Below, piece after piece: positions 29,990 through 34,898 of a stretch of DNA of 34,898 nucleotides. Both the position numbers and the translations under genes were made by a program. The DNA comes from an uncultured Ectothiorhodospiraceae bacterium (GTDB taxonomy: Bacteria > Pseudomonadota > Gammaproteobacteria > UBA9214), in assembly GCA_947258545.1 (NCBI GenBank), contig CAMYJI010000052.1, positions 1 to 34,898 of the forward strand, written 5' to 3'. Below the pieces are notes generated by a model. It made no database searches. It worked only from the letters and a program-made list of their open reading frames with translations, and was not told where the DNA came from. Within the stretch, counting starts at the first letter, position 1, and every line of letters starts with the position of its first letter.

Positions 29990-31774
29990 ATGTGTGGCAT
30001 TTGCGGTGAACTGCGTTTTGACGGGTCACGTCCGGATCGGCAGATCCTGTTGAGGATGATGTCCCGGTTGGAACGCCGGGGACCGGATGCCGCGGGTGAC
30101 TATGCCGATGGCCCGGTGGCCCTGGGGCACCGGCGGCTGTCGATCATCGACCTCTCCTCACGCTCCAACCAGCCGCTGGTCGATCGGGAACTGGGACTGG
30201 TGCTGGTGTTCAACGGGACCATCTACAACTACCCGGAACTCAGGGACCGGCTACGCGCGAAGGGCTACCGGTTTTTCACCAGCGGCGACAGCGAGGTGAT
30301 CCTGAAGGCCTATGCCGAGTGGGGCGAGGACTGCCCGCAGCAGCTGCACGGCATGTTCGCCTTTGCAATCTGGGATATCCGCAAGCAGGGCCTGTTTCTT
30401 GCCCGCGACCGCTTCGGTATCAAGCCCTTGTATTACAGCATCACCCCGCGCGGGTTGCGCTTTGCCTCGACCAGCCGTGCGCTGTTGCACGCCGGCGATG
30501 TCGAGACCGCGATCGATCCCGTGGCCCTGCATCATCATCTAAGCCTGCACGCCGTGGTGCCGGCACCACGCACCCTGTTGCGCGGGCTGCGCAAGCTGGC
30601 GCCGGCCCACAGCCTCACTTTTCGGCATGATGGCCGCAAGCAGCTGCGGCGTTATTGGCAACTGGATACGCAGCGGCGCTTGCCGGAGCTGAGTGAGTGG
30701 GAGTGGATCGAGGAAATCCACGAGGCGTTGAAGAAAGCGGTTGAGCGACGCCGCACCATTGCGGATGTGCCGGTCGGCATCCTGTTGTCGGGGGGGCTCG
30801 ATTCCAGTTTGCTGGTCGCCCTGCTCGCGGAGGTGGGTGGTGGGGACCTGTTCACCTTTTCCGTAGGCTTTGAAGACCAGCCGGAAGAGCAGGGGCACGA
30901 GTTCGAATATTCGGATCTCGTCGCGGAGTTGTACCAGACCAGACACCAACGGTTTACGATCCCTAACGAAGAGGTGCTGGCGCGCCTGCCGGAAGCGGTC
31001 GATAACATGTCCGAGCCCATGGTCGGGCAGGATGCCGTGGCCTTTTACCTGCTGGGCGAACGCGTCTCCCGGGAAGTCAAGGTGGTGCAAAGCGGGCAGG
31101 GTGCCGATGAGGTGTTCGCCGGCTATTTCTGGTATCCGCAGATGCAGGCTGCGCAGGGTGGCGACCTGGAGCGCTTCCGGCCGCACTATTTCGACCGTAG
31201 TCACGAGGAACTGCTGGAGACGATCGATGCCCGCTATCACGGGCCCGACTACACCTCGCCGCGGGTCGAACAGGGGCTCAAATTCACCGCAGCAGAGCGC
31301 TTCTTGAACCGGGTGCTGGCCTTTGATGTCACCACGCTGATCGTGGATGATCCGGTCAAGCGGGTCGACAACATGACCATGGCGTGGGGGCTGGAGGCGC
31401 GCGTACCTTTCCTCGATCACGAACTGGTCGAACTCACCATCCGGATGCCGCCCGAGATCAAGCTCAAGTCGGACGGCAAACATCCGCTCAAGGTGATTTC
31501 ACGAGGCCTGCTGCCGGACAGGGTGATCGACCGCTCCAAGGGCTACTTTCCGGTGCCGGCGCTGAAATACGTGCGCGGTGATGTGCTGGAATTCGTGCGC
31601 GATGTCCTGTGCACCAGGGCCTGCCGTGAGCGTGGACTGTATAAGCTTCAGTACGTCGACAAGTTGCTGGACAGTCCGGAGCAGCACCATACGCCGATCC
31701 TGGGCAACAAGCTCTGGCACATGGCCTTGCTGGAGTTCTGGCTGCAACGCAATGTGGATGCTATATCCCTGTGA
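29990..31774 (+). CDS. N-acetylglutaminylglutamine amidotransferase (asparagine-synthase family)
   Basis: The 594-residue protein has a class II glutaminase domain with Cys2 (MCGICGELRFDG, then RRGPDAAG, GHRRLSIIDLS, LVFNGTIYNYPELR, FFTSGDSEVILKAY). Its synthase domain carries the ATP pyrophosphatase loop LLSGGLDSSL (S267-S272). Segments such as LHHHLSLHAVVPAPRTLLRGLRKL, QSGQGADEVFAGYFWYP, DDPVKRVDNMTMAWGLEARVPFLDHELVEL and KGYFPVPALKY match my recollection of the P. aeruginosa enzyme that amidates N-acetylglutaminylglutamine, an osmoprotectant dipeptide. Plain AsnB is less likely. The usual partners (the ngg synthetase and a peptidase) are not within the window. It follows the BON lipoprotein by 47 bp. 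Confidence 0.85.
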   Translation: MCGICGELRFDGSRPDRQILLRMMSRLERRGPDAAGDYADGPVALGHRRLSIIDLSSRSNQPLVDRELGLVLVFNGTIYNYPELRDRLRAKGYRFFTSGDSEVILKAYAEWGEDCPQQLHGMFAFAIWDIRKQGLFLARDRFGIKPLYYSITPRGLRFASTSRALLHAGDVETAIDPVALHHHLSLHAVVPAPRTLLRGLRKLAPAHSLTFRHDGRKQLRRYWQLDTQRRLPELSEWEWIEEIHEALKKAVERRRTIADVPVGILLSGGLDSSLLVALLAEVGGGDLFTFSVGFEDQPEEQGHEFEYSDLVAELYQTRHQRFTIPNEEVLARLPEAVDNMSEPMVGQDAVAFYLLGERVSREVKVVQSGQGADEVFAGYFWYPQMQAAQGGDLERFRPHYFDRSHEELLETIDARYHGPDYTSPRVEQGLKFTAAERFLNRVLAFDVTTLIVDDPVKRVDNMTMAWGLEARVPFLDHELVELTIRMPPEIKLKSDGKHPLKVISRGLLPDRVIDRSKGYFPVPALKYVRGDVLEFVRDVLCTRACRERGLYKLQYVDKLLDSPEQHHTPILGNKLWHMALLEFWLQRNVDAISL

Positions 31775-31922
31775 TTAGTGTCTTTTAGTAAGAATTTATT
31801 CTAAGTAGAATTTGTATATGCTTGCAGGCCTGGGCCTTCTTTTTTATCCCAGCCAGGCGGGGCGGCTGAGAAGAGCGCATGGTATTGGTGAGGGGACATT
31901 GCTGGTCTTTACTGGTCAGCCA

Positions 31923-31948
31923 CTCTGCGTTCTCTGTGTCTCCGCGGC
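31923..31948 (+). repeat. Diverged relative of the CTTTGCG-type dispersed repeat
   Basis: A CTCTGCGTTCTCTGTGTCTC-type sequence followed by CGCGG resembles the repeat arms at 742-762 and 19402-19427, with many substitutions. It sits in the 215-bp gap before grxD. Membership in the family is tentative. Confidence 0.4.
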
Positions 31949-31989
31949 AAGAAGATTTTTATCAACTCACGATTACGAGGACAATTGGC

Positions 31990-32316
31990 ATGGAAATTAT
32001 GGAACGCATCGACAAGGCGGTGAAGGAAAACCCCGTCATTATCTTCATGAAGGGTTCTCCCCAGGTGCCGCAGTGCGGTTATTCGAGCCGGACAGCGCAG
32101 GCGCTGATGGCCTGCGGTGAGGAGTTCGCGCACGTCAACGTGCTGGCCGACCCGGAGGTCTTCGAGAACCTGCCGCGTTATGCCAACTGGCCGACCTTTC
32201 CCCAGGTCTATATCAACGGTGAATTGATCGGGGGCTGTGATATCACTCTCGAACTCTACCAGAAGGGCGAATTGCAGAAGATGGTCAAGGACGCGATAAC
32301 CAAGGGCGCTGCCTGA
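31990..32316 (+). CDS. grxD: Monothiol glutaredoxin GrxD (Grx4)
   Basis: GrxD binds and delivers [2Fe-2S] clusters, using glutathione as ligand, and works with BolA-type proteins. From ATG 31990 the protein is 108 residues. It has the monothiol active site CGYS (C29, in QVPQCGYSSRTAQAL), the glutathione-contacting segment YANWPTFPQVYINGELIGGCDI and the E. coli-like opening ERIDKAVKENPVIIFMKGSP. A GAGGA ribosome site lies about 8 nt upstream. The longer frame from 31879 adds repeat-derived sequence and is not used. It is convergent with the hypothetical-rnt pair. Proximity of rnt and grxD is also seen in E. coli. Confidence 0.96.
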   Translation: MEIMERIDKAVKENPVIIFMKGSPQVPQCGYSSRTAQALMACGEEFAHVNVLADPEVFENLPRYANWPTFPQVYINGELIGGCDITLELYQKGELQKMVKDAITKGAA

Positions 32317-32332
32317 CACATCCTCCGGTCAG

Positions 32333-32359
32333 GGCGGGGTGTGCGACGCGCATCCCGCC
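32333..32359. terminator. GC-rich hairpin between convergent grxD and the hypothetical gene
   Basis: GGCGGGGTGTGCG and CGCGCATCCCGCC can pair over almost their full length (two G-U pairs). It lies in the 66-bp gap between converging genes, so a bidirectional terminator is plausible, but no T-tract follows on either strand. Confidence 0.4.
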
Positions 32360-32382
32360 GCGGCCACCCCGGTGACAATTCG

Positions 32383-32937
32383 CTAGTTCGCTTCGAGTTT
32401 CAGCAGTTCTTCCAGGATATCCACCATCAGTTTCTGACCCTTCTCGGTCATGTTCTCGGTCAACTTGTCTGCGTCACGCTCGCCTTCGACCAGGGGACGT
32501 ATACGGCCTGCCAGGATGCCCATGTCGCCACCGGCTGCCAGCATCTGCTTGGCCATGTTGGCGATGATCTGCAGGGCCTGGGCGTTGCCCTTGCGCGAGG
32601 CATGCACCAGGCCGGCGATCCCGGGTGCGGCCATGCTGGAGTCAAAATCCGCCTGCAGGTCGGGTAGCGTGCTCGGGTCCTGCAGGCCGCGCAGGATGGA
32701 CTCGAGGATCACCCGGTCCTCATCGTCGAGACCCAGCAGGAGCGACTCCTCGCGTTTGCCGGACATGATGTCACGGATAACGGCGACGAGCTGGGTCCAT
32801 TCATTCTGTTCCGCCTGCTGCAGGACCTGTTCCAGGTCAGGCACCGAGCCGGGATTGTTGCAGTGCATCACCACGCGGTGTATCAGCCCGGCATGGGATT
32901 GCAGAATCTGTTCGTCAAGCTCGGGTATATCGCTCAT
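32383..32937 (-). CDS. Conserved-looking hypothetical protein coupled to rnt
   Basis: I do not recognise a family for this 184-residue protein. It is acidic, appears mainly alpha-helical and soluble, and has no signal peptide or membrane helix. Its N-terminal part ([79 protein letters not shown]) shows two related halves ending in NPGSVPDL and DPSTLPDL, which suggests an internal repeat. Its ATG overlaps the rnt stop as ATGA (32934-32937), so it is translationally coupled to RNase T. It converges on grxD. The codon usage looks like that of its neighbours. Confidence 0.75.
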   Translation of the reverse strand: MSDIPELDEQILQSHAGLIHRVVMHCNNPGSVPDLEQVLQQAEQNEWTQLVAVIRDIMSGKREESLLLGLDDEDRVILESILRGLQDPSTLPDLQADFDSSMAAPGIAGLVHASRKGNAQALQIIANMAKQMLAAGGDMGILAGRIRPLVEGERDADKLTENMTEKGQKLMVDILEELLKLEAN

Positions 32938-33608
32938 GGTGTATTGGCCTCGTCATAGTCAGTCTCGGCGGGCAGCGGTGTCACAGAGCCGCCACTGTAG
33001 TCATGCCAGCGGTTGATGATGGTGCAGAACAGGTCCGCGGTGCGTTCCGTGTCGTATACCGCGGAATGTGCCTGGTCGCTGTCCCACTCGATTCCCGCGG
33101 CCCGGACGGCACGCGCGAGCACTGTCTGGCCATAGGCCAGCCCGGCCAGCGTCACGGTGTCGAAGGTACTGAACGGGTGAAAGGGATTACGCTTGATCCC
33201 GGTGCGGTTCACCGCCGCATTCAGGAACCCCAGGTCGAATGCCGAGTTGTGGCCCACCAGGATGGCCCGGCTGCAGCCGCTCTCCCTGACGGTCCGGCGC
33301 ACCGGCTTGAAGATGCTCTCGAGGGCATCAAGTTCCGGTTTCGCGAATCGGAACGGGTGATAGGGATCGATGCCGGTGAATTCCAGCGACTCCTGGTCCA
33401 GGTTGGCGCCGGGAAACGGTTCGACATGACAGGCGTAGGTCTCTCTCCGCTGAATGTGGCCCTGGTCATCGATTGTGAGCGTGACCGCGGCGATTTCCAG
33501 CAGGGCATCGCGTTTGGCATTGAAGCCGGCGGTTTCGACATCGACAACAACCGGCAGAAAACCCCGGAACCGCCGTGCCATAAGTGATTTGTCATTCAAG
33601 TCAGACAT
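32934..33608 (-). CDS. rnt: Ribonuclease T
   Basis: RNase T is a 3'-5' exonuclease of the DEDDh family that trims tRNA 3' ends (CCA turnover) and matures 5S and 23S rRNA. The 224-residue protein aligns along its length with the E. coli enzyme. It has [32 protein letters not shown] (Asp23 and Glu25), [69 protein letters not shown] and the terminal [23 protein letters not shown], which carries the catalytic His and Asp. The ATG 33608 start (MSDLNDKSL) parallels E. coli. It is the first gene of a pair with the hypothetical protein. Confidence 0.96.
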   Translation of the reverse strand: MSDLNDKSLMARRFRGFLPVVVDVETAGFNAKRDALLEIAAVTLTIDDQGHIQRRETYACHVEPFPGANLDQESLEFTGIDPYHPFRFAKPELDALESIFKPVRRTVRESGCSRAILVGHNSAFDLGFLNAAVNRTGIKRNPFHPFSTFDTVTLAGLAYGQTVLARAVRAAGIEWDSDQAHSAVYDTERTADLFCTIINRWHDYSGGSVTPLPAETDYDEANTP

Positions 33609-33757
33609 CGATCAAGCATACCCAATCATCCGCTGTTTTGCGAAGGTAGCGTCGTATCCATGCAATACGCTGAGCGAATTGTAGTAAGCTCGACAGGGTT
33701 ATTACCTGAGACCAGCCAGCACTTTATTTTATTGATGTTTAATAGAGGGAGCACTGT

Positions 33758-34654
33758 ATGACCCGGAAAATCACCCCGGCAGACCGTGTGCTCCGCCTTC
33801 TACTGGCGGTCCTGTTGTGTTGCGTGCAGGCCGTTTATGCGGACGGCAAGGCCTCGAAACAGCGCGGATTGCTGTGGGAAATCAGCAAGCCAGGCACGGC
33901 GCCCGGCTACCTGTTCGGGACGATCCACTCCGAAGACCCGGAGGTACTGCGGTTGAGCGGGGCGGTCCAGCGGGCCCTGGATGGCGCCAGCCGTGTCGTG
34001 CTGGAATTGCTGATGGACAGGGATACCATGATCTACAGCAGTACGGCCATGCTGATGCTGGACGGACGCCTGTTATCCGCCATCCTGGACGAGGATCTGT
34101 ATGCGCAGACGGCGGCGGCGATGCAGACACGTGGCATTCCCGAGGTGGTGTTGGAGCGTATGAAGCCGTGGGCGGTCGCTATTACGCTGGCCATGCCGCC
34201 CGCCGTGACGGGCCAGGTACTGGACCTGACGCTGTACCAGTTTGCCCAGGAAAACCGCAAGCCGGTCTTCGGGCTGGAGACGATCAGCGAACAACTGGAG
34301 GTGTTCGAGGGAATGTCGCCGGATGACCAGGTCGCCCTGTTGAAAGACGCCGTGGAACAGTTCCCAGGCATCGATGACATGCACGCAGACCTGCTGGCCG
34401 CCTACAAGCGCCGGGACCTGGCGGCCCTGATGGCGCTGAATGAAGCATCCATGCAGACCGGTGACCAGCGCCTGGCCCGGGTTTTCCAGCAACGTCTGAT
34501 CCTCGATCGCAACCGGCGCATGGCCGATCGTATGCAGGAACACCTGCAGGCGGGCGGGGCCTTCATAGCCGTTGGTGCCCTGCACCTGCCGGGTGAGCAG
34601 GGGCTGCTCGCATACCTTGAACAACGTGGTTATTCGGTCAGGGTGGTTTACTAG
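33758..34654 (+). CDS. TraB/GumN-family exported protein
   Basis: The 298-residue protein has a Sec signal peptide (LRLLLAVLLCCVQAVYADG, cleaved around residue 29). The TraB/GumN core shows the GxxH-type motif YLFGTIHSED (about 51-60), the conserved VVLELLMD and GLETISEQLEVFEGMS segments, and the terminal GAFIAVGALHLPGEQGLLAYLEQRGYSV. The His and Glu positions suggest a metal-dependent hydrolase or protease fold, like the related Tiki family, but a substrate is not known for bacterial members. A GAGGGAG ribosome site precedes ATG 33758. It is a single gene divergent from rnt. Confidence 0.88.
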   Translation: MTRKITPADRVLRLLLAVLLCCVQAVYADGKASKQRGLLWEISKPGTAPGYLFGTIHSEDPEVLRLSGAVQRALDGASRVVLELLMDRDTMIYSSTAMLMLDGRLLSAILDEDLYAQTAAAMQTRGIPEVVLERMKPWAVAITLAMPPAVTGQVLDLTLYQFAQENRKPVFGLETISEQLEVFEGMSPDDQVALLKDAVEQFPGIDDMHADLLAAYKRRDLAALMALNEASMQTGDQRLARVFQQRLILDRNRRMADRMQEHLQAGGAFIAVGALHLPGEQGLLAYLEQRGYSVRVVY

Positions 34655-34759
34655 TGGTTTTGGGGCGGGCTTGCGTGCGCACCTTATTTGATACCAGGTT
34701 TCGCCCTGACGGGCGAGGTACTTTATTTACGCGGGCTCCCGCGCCCGCACGGCGTGTCC

Positions 34760-34785
34760 CTTTTCTTTGCTCGCCCAAAGAAAAG
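34760..34785. repeat. 10-bp perfect inverted repeat in a repeat-like intergenic segment
   Basis: CTTTTCTTTG and CAAAGAAAAG pair around a 6-nt loop (CTCGCC) at 34770-34775. A second AAAAGAAAAG follows at 34791-34800. This AT/GC-alternating segment from about 34690 to the window end has the look of a dispersed non-coding repeat, not of a gene. It may also act as a terminator for the TraB/GumN gene. Confidence 0.6.
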
Positions 34786-34898
34786 AGACGAAAAGAAAAG
34801 GCGCCCGGAGGCTTGATCGCTGCGCGATTATCCTGCGCTTCTCGCATCAATCGGCGCTCGTCGAACTCGCAATCGCAAACAACGCGATTACTCAAACA

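Noticed and set aside
34638..34895. 85-codon minus-strand frame at the window end
   Set aside because: It lies in repeat-like DNA containing the perfect inverted repeat, and its basic, low-complexity product resembles translations of non-coding repeats.

Overview
The window comes from a GC-rich gammaproteobacterial chromosome. The order ispH - pilE/pilY1/pilX/pilW/pilV/fimT - thiO matches the Pseudomonas aeruginosa minor-pilin locus, and rnt beside grxD recalls the E. coli arrangement. The PEP-CTERM/PrsT genes and the N-acetylglutaminylglutamine-type amidotransferase fit an environmental Chromatiales-like lineage. That placement is an inference; no rRNA gene is present to settle it. There is no CRISPR array, integrase or intact insertion sequence.

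Layout. 1-771: the end of an unidentified gene, decayed or non-coding sequence and repeat fragments. 829-1761: ispH. 1953-9123 (minus): a type IV pilus minor-pilin operon (fimT, pilV, pilW, pilX, pilY1, pilE) in which the PilY1 product appears split over two reading frames. 9339-10946 (plus): glycine oxidase thiO and a cysteine-free Fur-family regulator, followed by tRNA-Thr(CGT). 11319-17256: an extracellular-polymer module with a TPR protein and a PEP-CTERM substrate (minus) divergent from the TPR protein PrsT (plus). The substrate gene has a good sigma-54 (-24/-12) promoter candidate. 17372-21236 (minus): a second FimT-like pseudopilin, nadC, an FKBP isomerase, an alanine/glycine:Na+ symporter lacking a conserved segment, and a membrane-anchored retropepsin-like protease.

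21275-24946: ergothioneine genes egtB-egtC (minus) and egtD (plus), bracketed by two same-orientation copies of a composite repeat. Each copy is a pair of 67-bp structured REP-like elements separated by a related spacer. 24975-27827 (minus): argD-argF, with a terminator-like hairpin just before the argD start that could act as an attenuator, and an upstream PuuD-type membrane protein. 28003-31774 (plus): hydantoinase-B-like protein, a BON-domain lipoprotein and the amidotransferase. 31990-34654: grxD (plus), a hypothetical gene translationally coupled to rnt (minus), and a TraB/GumN-family protein (plus). The end of the window is repeat-like.

How the genes work together. The minor pilins and PilY1 should form the priming and tip complex of type IV pili. 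PrsT and the PEP-CTERM protein belong to exopolymer-linked surface protein sorting, with the exosortase elsewhere. EgtB, EgtC and EgtD cover most of ergothioneine synthesis and, with GrxD, suggest attention to redox and iron stress. ArgD and ArgF make ornithine and citrulline for arginine. The most interesting items are the composite repeats around the egt genes, the argD leader hairpin, the split PilY1, the symporter internal deletion and the sigma-54 site at the PEP-CTERM gene.
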